Shown here: positions 12,428-24,439 of the stretch, piece by piece
Position numbering within the stretch: the first letter of the stretch is position 1
Layout: each line of letters starts with the position of its first letter
Made by a program: the position numbers and the translations under genes
The notes under the pieces: generated by a model
Told to the model about the DNA's origin: nothing
Seen by the model: only the letters and a program-made list of their open reading frames with translations
Databases searched by the model: none
NCBI GenBank assembly: GCA_014281115.1
Contig: JACONQ010000004.1
Coordinates: forward strand, 3,286,001 to 3,350,000
Length of the DNA stretch: 64,000 nucleotides
Source: Laburnicola sp. R22_1
Lineage: Eukaryota > Ascomycota > Dothideomycetes > Pleosporales > Didymosphaeriaceae
Direction of reading: 5' to 3'

Positions 12428-13572
12428 TGTCGCATTGTTTATTTAGTGTTGATTACTCTTTTTAATCACATTTTTGTTAATTTGAGCCTGCGTAGGTTGG
12501 GATAGAAAGGTCGCTCTAGTCTAGCGCCTAAAAATACAATCTACTCCTAGTCTCCGCTAACGTAATAATAGTTTATAAGGACAGTTTATAAACTGCGCAC
12601 TTACCCTACTATTTATAAGCGCTCTAACACTATTAATTTACTTAAAGTGTGTATAGTAAACTAAGCTCTATTATTGCTATTATTAGCAATTGCGCTGCTT
12701 ATGCGTTGCGCTTATCTAATGCTATAACTATAAGGATTTAACATATCTATACAACACTTCCCTTTCCTAGCAACTTATTAATAAATACTTTTATCTTCTT
12801 TTTACTACCTTTAATTCTGTCCTTATTTATCTCCTTTCTAATATATAGTAATAGGAGGTATTATAAATATAGTAGAAAGTCTCTATGTTTACTACTACAC
12901 CTATAGTTACTAATTTATTGCTAGCCTAACTAGTACACTAGAACCGCCTTATATAGGCTAAGGTATATCTTCTTCTACTTTAACTTATTAATAATCTTCT
13001 AAATAGAGTAGTACATTAGTATAGACCTAGTAATAGTAGCAAGTAAATAAGAATTATACTTTTAGGCAGCGTTAACTGCCACGTTAGCCGCAACGTTAGC
13101 ACTAGGACCTAGAAAGATAGTAGGAAATAGGATAACAGTAGTAAATAATATCTTATTAAGGTTAACCTTAATATAAAAATAGAGTGTTAGTGTACCTATA
13201 GTGTATAAGCTTCTATTTAGTATATATCTTATAATAGTATAAACCTACTAATATAATAGCTATTACTAGCAATCTTTAGAAATAATAGTAAAGAAGATAA
13301 TAGTTGTAGTGTTATAGTACCAGCGCTATCTTCTACCTTCTTTCTACTCTAAACTATAGTATATTAATATAGCCTTACCTATAGTTTTGTATATAGATTT
13401 TTTTTAGTTAGAATAGGCGCGCTAAGTCTACTAAGCTCGCTTAGCTCACTTATAATATGCTAACCCCTTTTTATTAATACCTTAAAATGCTTTTCTATGT
13501 ATACAACAGTAGGAGAAATATCTGCTATTATTATAATATTTTTATTAGAAATCTCTTAGTCGCAAAAAAACC
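12428..13572 (+). mobile_element. Unit-3 element (1.15 kb) with A-tail
   Basis: Flanked by the perfect 15-bp duplication ctataaagtagttat (12413-12427, 13573-13587); copia B carries the empty site near 28508-28522. It ends TTAGTCGCAAAAAAAC. Its last 110-260 bp recur as 5'-truncated copies at 23106, 33708, 41612 and 51220. 5' truncation, an A-tail and long target duplications indicate LINE-type retrotransposition. The body is distantly similar to unit-1. No coding capacity was recognised. Confidence 0.75.
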
Positions 13573-16216
13573 CTATAAAGTAGTTATATAATATAAAAAA
13601 TTATATCTTATAAAAAATTATATCTTATAAAAAATTTTATCTTATAAAAAGTTTGTGCGTAGTTTCTTAGGTAGTTTAGTATAGAGTGTATGGTCAAGTT
13701 TATTAGTAAACTAAATATAGGCCTAGGTAATATTTTTAGTTTAAAATATATTCTATATATTGCTTAAAGGCTTACTCTAAATATAAGAAGTAGGCGCTAA
13801 CTTATCTTTTAAATAGAAGGTAATTAGGTAAGAATTTTATACTTCTTCTTATTAAAGTGGCTAGTAAACACAAGATAGGATTTCTTATATAGTTAAGTAG
13901 TCTTGCCCTTAACTTCTTATACAAAGTAAAGGTTAAAGATTCTACCCTTATACTTAAATAGATTAAAGAGAAATTGTTTAAATATACTATTAGTAATAAA
14001 AGTATCCATTTTTATATAGTCTAACTCTTTAAAAGGTGCTCTAGGTGTTATAATTATACCTTCTATATAGAGCTTTAGAGATAGTTCCTAGTTACTTATC
14101 TTCTTTTAGAAAAAAATGTAGTATTCTTTCTTAGGCAGCCTCTCCTTCTCTTCTCTAAAAATCCCTTTATATAAAGGTAATAATATTTACTTTATATAAT
14201 AGTAGGAAAGTGTAATCTTCTTTATAATAGTATAGCTTAACTTTTATATAGTAAAACTTTACTAAATTATTTCTTAGATTAAAGATTATATCTTTATTCT
14301 TAATGCTCTTAATTTTGTATAGGCCTATTTATCCACCTTTCTCTCTCTAAACTATAACCTTAGATTAAAGTAGGAGCTTAAGAACTTTATACGCTACTAA
14401 TAGACTATTATAAGTGTTTAGTATATAATTAATATTAGTTTTGTCCCTTTTCTTTTATAATATTTTTATTACCTTTTGTATAGTATTTATATATATAATA
14501 ATATTAGGTAATAGGAGAGAATCTATACTAATCCTAAGATATGTACTAAAAACTAGCAGTATAAGTATAAGGCTATCTAGGCCTATAGTATTATTAATAG
14601 CTTTAATAGCTATTTAGAGAATATCCTTCTTATTTATATAATTTTCTAGTTTAGCCTTAAAAATATTAAAGACTTTATAAAGAGAGGCGCGTAAACACTT
14701 AACCTTCCCTATTACTAAATATACTTCTATAGGCATCTGCCTATAGGTTATACTAATAATTTTTGCATAGTTTCTAAACTTATCTAATATAATATTTGTA
14801 TCTAGGTTATATATAATATAGTTAGGTAGATCTTAGTAGATATTAATTTAGTATTTATAAAGGGCTTCCTACGCATCTTATATAAATATTAATTTTAAGA
14901 CGATTATAGCTTAAAATAATATATCTATATCTATAATATATAGTGCGTCTCTAGTTCTAATGCGTATAATATTAATAATAATTTTATAGTTAAAGTAGGT
15001 ATTATTCTTAATAGTAAACTTAAAGCAATATAGGGCTAATTTATATAATTAATAGTAGTAGTAAAATTTCTAAATTTTATTTAGTATAGTAGTATCTACT
15101 TTATAGCTAGTATTAGTAAGCATCTTCTAAAGTGTTTTTATATAAGAATGTCTAAATTATTAATAAAGGCAATAGAGTTCTTATTTAGTAAAGAAAGACA
15201 TAGTTTCTTCCTTACTAATATTAAAAAAGGGTGTCTCTATTTGCGTATAATAGGTATAGTTATGCTGTCCTTTTATATAATAATATTTAGAATATTATTA
15301 AAGTAGGCACCTAGCTTATTAGCATCTACTAGTAATAGTAGGAATAGTATTAGGTGTCTAGAATATAGTAGGTAACTATTCCTATTAAATTTATAATTTA
15401 TATAGTTCCTAGAGATCTTTACTGATTCTAACCTCTAAAGCTATTAATAGTATTACTAGGTGTCTAATTAATCTTTATATAACAATTCTCTTATATATAT
15501 ATATATATTTCTAGCTATTCTTTACTAATAGTAAAATCCTTACTATACCTATATTTTATAGTTTACCTTAGTATATTATATAGTATTAATCATTAAGAAT
15601 AAAATATTCTATACACTTCTTTAGCTCTATCTTATAAATATATTTACTAATTATGTAGTAAAGATAGGCAGTAGTAGTTAGATAGAATACTTAATTATTA
15701 CTATCCTTATTATCTTTACTCTACTCCTCTTCTTTATACGAAGTAGGTTCCTTATTATTATACTCTTCTATATCCTAAATATAGGACTAAATAGTTTTAT
15801 ATAAAGGCGTTTTATTATTTTACTCTTTATAAAAGGTAATATACTATCTTATTATATAGGTACACTTATTATGCAGATAGTTAAAAGACTAATAACCTTC
15901 CTTATAGTGCACAAAACACTTCTTTAGTTTTATATAAATATTATTTAATTAAGATCTAAAGTGTAATAATAATAGTATAAATTATCTATAAAAGTCTAAT
16001 CTATAAGGACTTAGTGATCTCCCTCTTTATATAGAAAAGTTATATTTACAATTAGTGTAGTATATATTAGCCTTTTATAGGTACTAATTAAATTAGCAAT
16101 TAATTATAACTTAGATTATTATATATAGATTAGTAAATAGAGCTTTATAGGTAGGCTTAGGAGTAAATATAGCCTACTCTAGCTCTAGGTATCTATAGTA
16201 TACTTATATAATAGTA

Positions 16217-18106
16217 ACGTACTCCACAACCGAGCGACTCACCCAACCGAGCGACTCACCCAACCGAGCGACTCACTTTTGCCAAGACCCCACCAAAACG
16301 TGCTACCATCAATAGTACAACGCGATGCCTCAACAACACAACGAACTACTAGCGTCAAACAAAGCTCGTATACAGCTTGCGATCCAGGCTATCAAACAAG
16401 ACGCGTCACTTTCGCAAAGACGCGCTGCCGCCATCTATAACATCCCTCAAAAGACCCTCAGCCAACAACGCGCTGGAATCGCCTTCCAACGCGACTGCCC
16501 ACCCAACACAATAAAGCTCACTATAAGAGAGGAGAAGGCGATTATACAGCATATACTCAACCTAGACTTGCGAGGATTCCCGCCACAGCTTGCTGCCGTA
16601 GAGGATATAGCCAATTCTTTGCTAGCTAAGCGGCATCGCGACCCTGTGGGCCATAACTAGGCTCCAAACTTTGTTAAGCGCCAGCCAGAGCTTAAAGTCA
16701 AGTTTAATCGAAAGTACGACTATAAGAGAGCCCTCCAGGAGGATCCTAAGGTGATACAAGGCTAGTTCCGGCTTATAGAGAACATAAAGGCTAAGTATGG
16801 TATCCTAGATAAGGACACCTACAATTTCGACGAGTCTGGCTTTATAATAGGCATAATATCGACTAGAGCGGTAGTCACAGGCTCTAAGCGTCGAGGACGG
16901 CCAAAGTAGGTGCAGCAGGGCAATAGGGAGTGGACAACAGTCATCCAAGGCATCAACGCAATAGGGTGGTGGATCCCACCCTTTATTATCTTTGGGGGCA
17001 AGCACCACCTCTCCGCCTGGTATAAGGAGAAGGATCTACCTCATAATTGGGTTATTGCAGTCTCTGAGAACGGCTGGACAACAAATAAGCTTAGTCTGCA
17101 ATAGCTAAAGCACTTTAATGAGCATACAAAGAGGCGTACTATTAGTAGAGCACGTTTGCTCATTATTAATGGCCACGAAAGTCACAACTCGCTCGAATTC
17201 CAGGATTACTACAAAAAGAGTAATATTATTACTCTCTGTATGCCTCCACATTCGTCGCACCTCTTACAGCCACTTAACGTAGGTTGTTTTGCGCCGTTAA
17301 AGAAGGCGTATAGGCGCCAAGCCGAGAATCTGATGCGCAACCACATCACGCACATCACCAAAATCGAGTTCCTACCTTGCTTTATTACTGCTTTTAAGGC
17401 TTCAATTACTGAAAGTAATATCAAAGGAGGCTTTCGAGGTGCTGGCCTAGTGCCCCACAACCCAGAGGCTGTACTATCGCAGCTTAACGTCCGCCTGCGT
17501 ACGCCTCCAGAATGTACTATTCGCGATAGTACATAGGAGTCGCAAACTCCGCGAAATAGTACAGAACTTAGGTCACAATTAATGCTAGTTAAGCAGAGGA
17601 TTTAAAGGCATGTGGATAGTTCCCCAACTTATATAGTTAAGGCGGTGGAAAAGCTCGTCAAAGGCGCCAAGCTAATAGGGCATTCTTTAGTGTTAATGAC
17701 CAAACGCAACACCGAACTTCAAGCTGCTAATAAGGCCGCCACGCGACGTAAATCGCACAAAAGAAAGCGATTGCAGCAAGAAGGAGCTCTTACAGCTAAA
17801 GAGGGCCAGCGGCTGGCTACTCTAAAGGACTTTGCGGCGCGCAGTGATGGCAAGAAGGCAAAGAAGAGGGCGCGCGTTGATGGAGGCAAGCCAACTCAAC
17901 GGCGCTGTGGACGCTGCGGCGAGCCTGGGCACAATAGAACAACGTGTAAATAACCTGCAGAAGTAGATTCTGAATAGATTGGCCTATTTAGACTATTGAT
18001 AATAGTTCGTATTGACTCTGTACTGTCGTGAATAGTACATGTTTTGGTGGGGTCTTGGCAAAAGTGAGTCGCTCGGTTGGGTGAGTCGCTCGGTTGTGGA
18101 GTACGT
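16217..18106 (+). mobile_element. Pogo/Fot-like DNA transposon 2, lightly RIPed
   Basis: TSD TA at 16215-16216 and 18107-18108; copia B has the empty site at about 31091-31101. The TIRs start ACGTACTCCACAACC. The left TIR has three, the right two, tandem copies of the 17-mer CCAACCGAGCGACTCAC, followed by TTTTGCCAAGACCCC. Base composition is much closer to host DNA than the surrounding copia, so it is a later insertion or escaped most RIP. Confidence 0.9.
16325..17953 (+). pseudogene. DDE_1-superfamily (pogo/Fot) transposase with six stops
   Basis: One reading frame of about 540 codons from ATG 16325 to TAA at 17951-17953. The N-terminal pipsqueak-type HTH includes QRRAAAIYNIPQKTL. The catalytic block has YNFDESGF (first Asp), LLIINGHESHNS (second, Asp changed to Asn) and HLLQPLNVGCF (third, Asp changed to Asn). 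The C-terminus is basic with a CGRCGEPGHNRTTC zinc knuckle. In-frame stops lie near 16657, 16762, 16906, 17102, 17534 and 17603; each is explained by a single Trp or Gln codon change (TGG, CAG or CAA to TAG/TAA). Both Asp-to-Asn changes are also G-to-A. The enzyme is therefore dead, and by RIP-type mutation. Confidence 0.9.
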
Positions 18107-18763
18107 TAGTATAAAAAGAAATTTTTCTAGTAAAGTCTGCACCTAATACTCTCTATATAAGAGTAAGCCTATTAATTATTACCTTTAGGACTTTATATAG
18201 ACTCTTATTAGGGTTCTTACGCTAGTATTATACAAAAATTATTATAGTCTAGTCTATTTAATACTAGTTATAGTTAATAGTAGTATTAAAGTAACTATTA
18301 AGTGCTTTGTATAAGCACTTCTATAACTATCTAGAGTAGATAGTATAGATGTAATACTATGCTATATAGCTAGTAAGGATACTTAGAAAGATATTTAGAT
18401 ATTAATTCTTAGTAATATCTAGGCGTCTATATAGATTTATAAAGATCCTAGTCTTATCTACTAAAATATTATATAGAGTTCTAGTATAGTTATTATTTTT
18501 ATTCTATACCTTTTAAAATTATATTATCTTATTAGCTAGAATTCTCTAAGAAGGTAGATTATACTTAGGTAGAAGCTTATATAAGTTAGATTATAGTATA
18601 GGCTTAGTTTGTGTAAATTAGTATAGTGCCTATAATTTATATTTAACTAGTAGTAGTTCTATTCTATATAGCGTTTAATAATTGCAAGTAGGTAGGTAGA
18701 ATAGTAGTTAGATACTATATATAAAGAGTAGTAGTTTATTTAGTTATTTATATAAATAAGATT

Positions 18764-18921
18764 TTGACTGTCGTCGACGACAAAATCATCGTTATTTTGT
18801 ATATATTTTGTTACTACCACTGTGTGCTAGGTGCTAGGTTTTAGTGCCTCCTGTTTTACTCCTCTCTGTGTATAGTGCGGATTCGACCTTGGTTAGAATC
18901 TTAACACGACGAAGATCTTTA
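18764..18921 (+). mobile_element. SINE-2 short element, GC-richer copy
   Basis: 158 bp flanked by perfect 14-bp repeats atataaataagatt (18750-18763, 18922-18935). It equals the last 158 bp of the E elements but without their C-to-T and G-to-A changes (for example GTCGTCGACGAC). On minus, GGTCGAATCC is one base off a tRNA-type B box. Confidence 0.8.
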
Positions 18922-19087
18922 ATATAAATAAGATTATCCTTAGTACTTATATAAAGGTTCTCTTAAGATGTCTATAAAGACCTATAGCTATATAGGTGCC
19001 TATAGTAGTAGCGGCTTACTCTATTTAAGTTTGTATAATAGCCTAACTAGCTTAGATATCTTTAAGATTAGCCTTAGTATTTGTATA

Positions 19088-19197
19088 TGTGTGGCGTTAA
19101 ATTAACTACCTAGGGGTAGCACGACAAAGACTTTTATCTTAAATAACATAACAAAAAAAGCAGAGCCCCCTGCTTAGTAATTAAAAAAAAGTGTAAA
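19088..19197 (+). mobile_element. SINE-1 short element, copy e
   Basis: Starts TGTGTGGCGTTAAATTAAC and ends in an A-rich tail. Flanked by gtatttgtata (19077-19087) and gtatttgtgtata (19198-19210), an imperfect duplication. Copia B has the uninterrupted site near 31899. Confidence 0.75.
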
Positions 19198-19948
19198 GTA
19201 TTTGTGTATAAGAAGTTAAATAAACTAGTAAAAGTAGTAATATATAAGTAATATCTGCATTACCTTAGACTACTTTATATAGTTTACTAGCACTTATAGC
19301 TCTAGTATCTATTCTTAGTGTAATACTCTTTTCTTCTAGGACTATAATAAGCTCTCTTCTAAATACACAATTTAACTTTAAAAAATAATATTCTTTCTAT
19401 CCTTTAAAGTCTTTCTAGAATAATTCTATAAAAGCTATTCTTTATTAGTATAATATATAATAATTAGCAATAGTATATACTGCGTATAATTGCATTTCTA
19501 ATAGAAAGAGATTATCTACTAGGTTAATTTTATTCTTCTAGTACTTAGGTCTGGTTCTCTTGCACAATATTATCTCTATTATTCCTATCTCTTTAGTATA
19601 CTTATTATATAGTCTAGTATATTTAGGCATATTAGTATTATTTTATAAAGTAGAGGTAGTAAAGGTAGAGGCCTTATATAAAGTAGTAGGGGTAGTTATT
19701 ATATAACTAGTTTATTTAATAGGTTAGTTATATAAAGGGTTGCGCTTTATTAAGATTTATTATTATCTAACTATATATTTATATAGTTACTAGTAATATG
19801 CTAAGTGCACTATTTTCTTTTAAATTTTATATAGTAGTAATATTTAGTTACTAACTTAATAAAAGAGTTAATCTACTATTTCTATAAATAAGGATAGGTT
19901 TTATATATCTTATATAATCGCTTTTTTTATTTTATATAGTAGTAATAG

Positions 19949-21075
19949 TCGGCTTGCCAAATATCTTTTTTAACCTATTTTTTTAGTTTGAGGTTAAAGT
20001 AGATTAAGATAGAAGGTTATTATATACTACTATATACGGCACCTAATTCTAATTAAAGACTAACCTTAAATATCTAGTAATATAACAATAGTTTAAACTT
20101 ACTTGCACTCTATCTATACCTTGTAAGCTTCTAATCTATATAAATTTACTTACACTATATATAACACACCTAGCTTATTACTACTACTATTATTAGTTAT
20201 CTGCGCTTATACGCTGCTTACACGGCATACTTACTTAGATAAGCTAACTTAATAGTAATAATAGTAATAATAACTAAGAGGATTTTACAAATGTATACAA
20301 CGCTCTTACTACCTTATAGCTTATTAATAAACACCTTATTATCCCCCTTTTATATTCTTTACTAGATTCTATTACTAATAAGGAGTAGTTATATCTACTA
20401 GAGTAGAAATTTAACCTTATAGTCCTTTGCAAACTAGATAAGCTACTAACCTAATAGGTACACTAAAACTACTTTATAAATAGTTAAGTATACATATTAC
20501 TTACACTAGATAAGTATCTAAATAGAATATAACTCTAGCATAATTACTTTAATAGCAGCAGCGCGTATCTTTAGCGTATACTTTTTAGCAATAGCAAGTA
20601 CTTCGTTAGGAATAATATTAATGCCTAGAAGAATAGTAGGGCGTAAAGAAATAGTGGAAAATTTGTTAAAGACAATCTTAATATAGTAATAGAGCGATAG
20701 TGTATCTAGTATGTGTTACCCTTGTCCTACTACTTATAAGAAACATACCTATTAATATATTAACTTATATTATTTGCAATAATCTAGATAGTAATTTATA
20801 ACTTAGAATATTAGAGAAAAGATAGCTTATAGTATAGCTACACTAAAGTCTTATCTCCTCTAAAGTTCTAAGTAGCCTTTTTGTAAAGATTTTGCTTATA
20901 GAAGTAGCCCTACGCTAAGACTACTAAGCTTACTTAGTAGTTTAAACGCGTTTTTTTATAATTATCTTTTTACGCTCTTTTTAATTACTAAGTAGGGGCT
21001 TTACTTATTTTATTATATTATTTAAGATAAAAGCCTTTGTCGTGCTATCCATAGGTAGTTAATTTAACGCTACAT
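19949..21075 (-). mobile_element. Unit-1 element, third full copy
   Basis: 1,127 bp flanked by agtagtaatag (19938-19948) and agtagcgatag (21076-21086), differing only by RIP-type transitions. Copia B has the empty site near 32641-32660. It matches 7019-8067 throughout and ends in the SINE-1 head. Confidence 0.75.
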
Positions 21076-21237
21076 AGTAGCGATAGTTACTACTAACTCT
21101 ATAAAGGTTTAATTTACTATCCTCTTATATATAGAGAATAAGGTATAATAAAATAAATTATATAGCTAATAACAACTTACAAAATCTATCTTTACTCTTA
21201 CTAATTTGTAGTTAAGAATTAGTTAACTACTAATTAG

Positions 21238-21535
21238 TATTAAATAGGCTTTATAGCTAGCTATATAAATATTAATATCTAATACTCTATACTAGTAAGT
21301 GTAGAGAGTGTACGTAATAATTATACAAGAAAAGGAAATACTATAATAGAACTAACTTAGTATTAATCACTTCTTTTCTAAAAAGGGTGTAGATAGAAAG
21401 GAGAAGATCCTATAGCGTATAGGCCGCGGCGTATAGGCACTATATAATCCCTATATAATACTATTATGCGACAATATTAAAACCTTAACCCCCTTAGGTG
21501 CTCTTGCCTATACGGTGTACGGATATTTTCCCTAT
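21238..21535 (-). repeat. LTR of copia A (right)
   Basis: 298 bp, TATTAAAT to ACGGATA, matching 9484-9771. In the minus coding direction this is the 5' LTR. Confidence 0.8.
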
Positions 21536-22011
21536 TTCTAACTTTTAAAAGTTTAAGGGGGACGTTAGATAAAATAAATTATCCTACTTTCTAACCTATT
21601 AGCCTATAGGGCTAGAATTCTATATCTAAAAAGAGTATCTAATAGTAGAGTAACTAGTTGATTAATATAGGGCTATATATTAATTCCTAAAGTAGGTGTG
21701 ACACTTAATATAGCACTTAAGATCATTAGTGTAATAAAAAGATATAGTAACTAGTTAAATAGTTATTTAAGAGAATAGTAGTTTAAAAGGAGAATAGGCC
21801 AAACTAAATTCTATAATATTAACTATAGTAGTATTTAACTAATATTAAGATTAGCTAAAAATAGTGTGTAGCGCATAGCGTACTAATAATAAGTTAGTTT
21901 TAAATCTAAACTAGTATATAGCCTTTTATTACAAAGTTAGTTTTAAGTAGTAATTAGCTATAGCAAAACTATAACTCTAGCTTATCTTATCCTACGCGCT
22001 AATTATTATGT

Positions 22012-22165
22012 AAAACCCCTTTAGCACCTAAGCCCCCCTTATTATTTAAAACCCTCTTATTATCTAAAACCTTTTTATTATCTAAAATCCCCTTATTGTC
22101 TAAAACTCTCTTAGTACCTAAGCCCCCCTTATTATCTAAACTCTCCTTAGTACCTAAGCCCTTAA
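22012..22165 (+). repeat. 17-18-bp minisatellite (CCCTTATTATCTAAAA-type)
   Basis: About eight to nine imperfect tandem units alternating CCCCTTATTATCTAAAAC and CTTAGTACCTAAGCCC. Function unknown. Confidence 0.7.
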
Positions 22166-23105
22166 AGTCTATATCCTTATCTATAATATTAGAGTTATAC
22201 CTATCTAACAGCTTCTAAAAATAAGCTTTAAGCTCCTTTTTATTATCCTTAGTTTTCTCTTTACACTCTTTATTATTTTTCCTTTTAATATACGTCTTAT
22301 TACTATTAAGTATACTATTTTTACTATAGTTAACAAAGTTAGTAGAAGGACTAGACTTATAGTAACTATTACTTATTAGTAAAAGTATATAATAAATAAG
22401 TATAATAAACTTATAACTATTTCTTATTAGTAACTATTACTAGCCATTTAGTAATTAGATCTATATTACCTATACTATTATAGAAGTCCTTCTATCTTTT
22501 TTATTAGTCTTACTTTTAAAGCTATTAGTCTTAAGCTTTTTTAGGCCTGCCTTATATATATTATATAAGAGCTTTTTATATATACTACTATAACTAAAGA
22601 TTTATTTACTTGCGCAACTCTATAGTATAGAAGGGCCTTTTCCCTTACTAGTAATAATCCTACGCTTAGCTAGGGCTGCTTAGTAGGCCCTTAAATTAAC
22701 TTTTTTCTTAATCTTATCCTACTTCTTATATATAGCTATTAGTTTTGTCTCTAACTAGTTACCTACCTCTTATTAATTAACTAATATATAATAATAGGAT
22801 ATAATAATATACTACTTTTTTAATTTATAAAGTAGAACTATATAAGCTTTTCTTTTTGTATATAAGCTATTAATACTTTTATACTTTAAAGAGTAGTTAG
22901 TAGTCCTTATTATTATAAAGTTTTTTTAAGCTAATAATATGCAGCTTAATTAGCTAATTTAGTAGAGTTTAGTGCCTTTTCTTTTTTACTATAGAGTGTA
23001 TTATAAAACCTCTATATAATAGTATAGACGCTATTACTAAGTGCACTTTTAAGTAGCACTTTATAGTTAGTAGAACAATCTTTCTAAGAGCTATCTTATT
23101 TATGA

Positions 23106-23212
23106 TTTTTTTACGACTAAGAGGGTTCTAAAAAAATATTACAATAATAGTAGATATCTCTCCTACTATTATATACACAGAAAAGCATTTTAAGGTATTA
23201 ATAAAAAGGAGT
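23106..23212 (-). mobile_element. 5'-truncated unit-3 tail (107 bp)
   Basis: Flanked by tatcttatttatga (23092-23105) and tatcttatttataa (23213-23226). The poly-T/ACGACTAAG start is the reverse of the unit-3 A-tailed end. Confidence 0.75.
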
Positions 23213-23672
23213 TATCTTATTTATAATATAAAAAAATAGTGCTAATTTTTTTATTTTTAGATATAAAGCCCTATCTATACTAGTATATAGTGTAATAAAA
23301 GGCTATAATTACTAGATACCTTAGTAAGACCCTCCTACTTATTACGCTTAAAATTTGCTAGAATCTATAGGCTGCTGCTTAGGAGGCCCTTTAGGATATT
23401 AGAAGACTTTTCTTTAATAAATACTATAGTATAGAGTGTAATAATAGTATACAATAACTATAGTTAATATTATAAAAATAATAAAAATAATAATAATATT
23501 ATTATAAAAAGGAGCTATAGGGGCTTATATATATAAGTAAGGCGCTAATTATACTAGTGTATTTTCTTTACTTATCTTACTACTTATTTAGCTACTTTAT
23601 CTTACTACTCTCCTAGCTACTTTTTTAATACTTTATAGCCTAAACTACTATATAACCTTAATTTCGAAAATA

Positions 23673-23826
23673 ATAGTACGTACTAAACTATCTAAATATA
23701 CTAAAGTAGTTACTAGTAGAACTTAAGTAAAAAAGAAGAAGCTACTAGCTACTAAGGCTACATAAAAGGCGTCTTATAAAACATCACCTACTACGCTAAA
23801 AAGAAAGTACTACTAGAAGCTAGGTA
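23673..23826 (+). pseudogene. Histone H3-like gene, exon 1 (RIPed)
   Basis: The start codon reads ATA, explained by G-to-A from ATG. Then come VRTK, a basic tail longer than that of canonical H3, LLATKA (canonical QLATKA) and KLG before a GT donor at 23827. Stops (TAA, TAG) fall at basic, Gln or Trp codons. The exon joins in frame to 33243 to give GT.IILRKIKQY, matching GTVALREIRRY through single C-to-T or G-to-A changes. Histone H3 packages DNA in the nucleosome; a dead copy has no function. Exon 1 alone would be weak, but it is supported by the much better exons 2 and 3 in the same frame. The longer tail and altered residues leave open whether the ancestor was a canonical H3, a variant or a centromeric H3. 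Confidence 0.7.
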
Positions 23827-23868
23827 GTATATTATTATTATAGCTATTTATTATATATATATTCTAAT

Positions 23869-24157
23869 TGTTAAATGGATACTCTACAGCTAGCTGTATA
23901 GACATCGAATTCTAATCCTCTATACTAGCAAGCATGGAGGGTGTACGGGACGATTGTACGAGGAAAAGGAAATAACATAATAGAATAACTTGGTAATAAT
24001 TGCTTGTCTCTAGAGAGGGTGCGAATAGAAAGGAGAAGATCTTATAGCGCATGGGCCGTAGCGCACAGGCATTATATAATCCCTACGTATTGCTATTGTG
24101 CAGCAATATTAAAATCTTAATACCCTTAGGTGCCCTTACCCATACAGTGTACGGATA
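23869..24157 (-). repeat. LTR of copia B (left, 3' LTR)
   Basis: 289 bp, begins TGTTAAATGG and ends GTACGGATA. On minus it is preceded by an A-rich AAAACAAAAAGTTGCTAG, a plausible polypurine tract. Confidence 0.85.
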
Positions 24158-24439
24158 CTAGCAACTTTTTGTTTTAAGATTGCTATTAGTAGTTCTCCCT
24201 TCCTTCGCACGAACTATCTACTTGCTAATATTTACCCTATCTATTTATTATTCCCCTGTCCGTACGCCTCCTACTCTGGCTAGTTTGCTCTAGCTAATAG
24301 AAAGATTCTATTAAGTAACTATTTGTTGTACTTTGCTGCCATTTATTAGAGACGCGATTAGGCTTATTAGTAGTAAAGTAGCAGTCTAGCTAATAGTAGT
24401 TAAGGGTAAGATTGCGCAGTTAATAACAAGATTACGGCG

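Larger units (their letters stand above)
9484..21535 (-). mobile_element. Ty1/copia element A with six nested insertions
   Basis: Bounded by LTRs 9484-9771 and 21238-21535 with near-matching flanks ttttt/ttttc. Pol reads on minus. Internal sequence is collinear with copia B, so each nested insertion is visible as a gap with target duplications on A and an intact empty site on B: SINE-1 at 11482, unit-3 at 12428, pogo 2 at 16217, SINE-2 at 18764, SINE-1 at 19088 and unit-1 at 19949. Without these, A is about 7.4 kb, the same as B without its own insertion. It is heavily RIPed with no intact frames. Confidence 0.85.
21541..23672. other. AT-rich core upstream of the H3-like gene
   Basis: RIPed sequence between copia A and the H3-like remnant, containing the minisatellite at 22012 and a unit-3 tail at 23106. 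A TATA-like ATTATAAAAAG near 23501 and TTATATATATAAG near 23525 lie 150-170 bp before the H3-like start; in such AT-rich DNA this is weak evidence for a promoter. I looked for a divergent histone H4 on minus and saw none. Confidence 0.35.

Noticed and set aside
18764..18921. tRNA gene
   Set aside because: A near B-box is present on minus, but no cloverleaf could be formed and the segment is a transposed element with target duplications.
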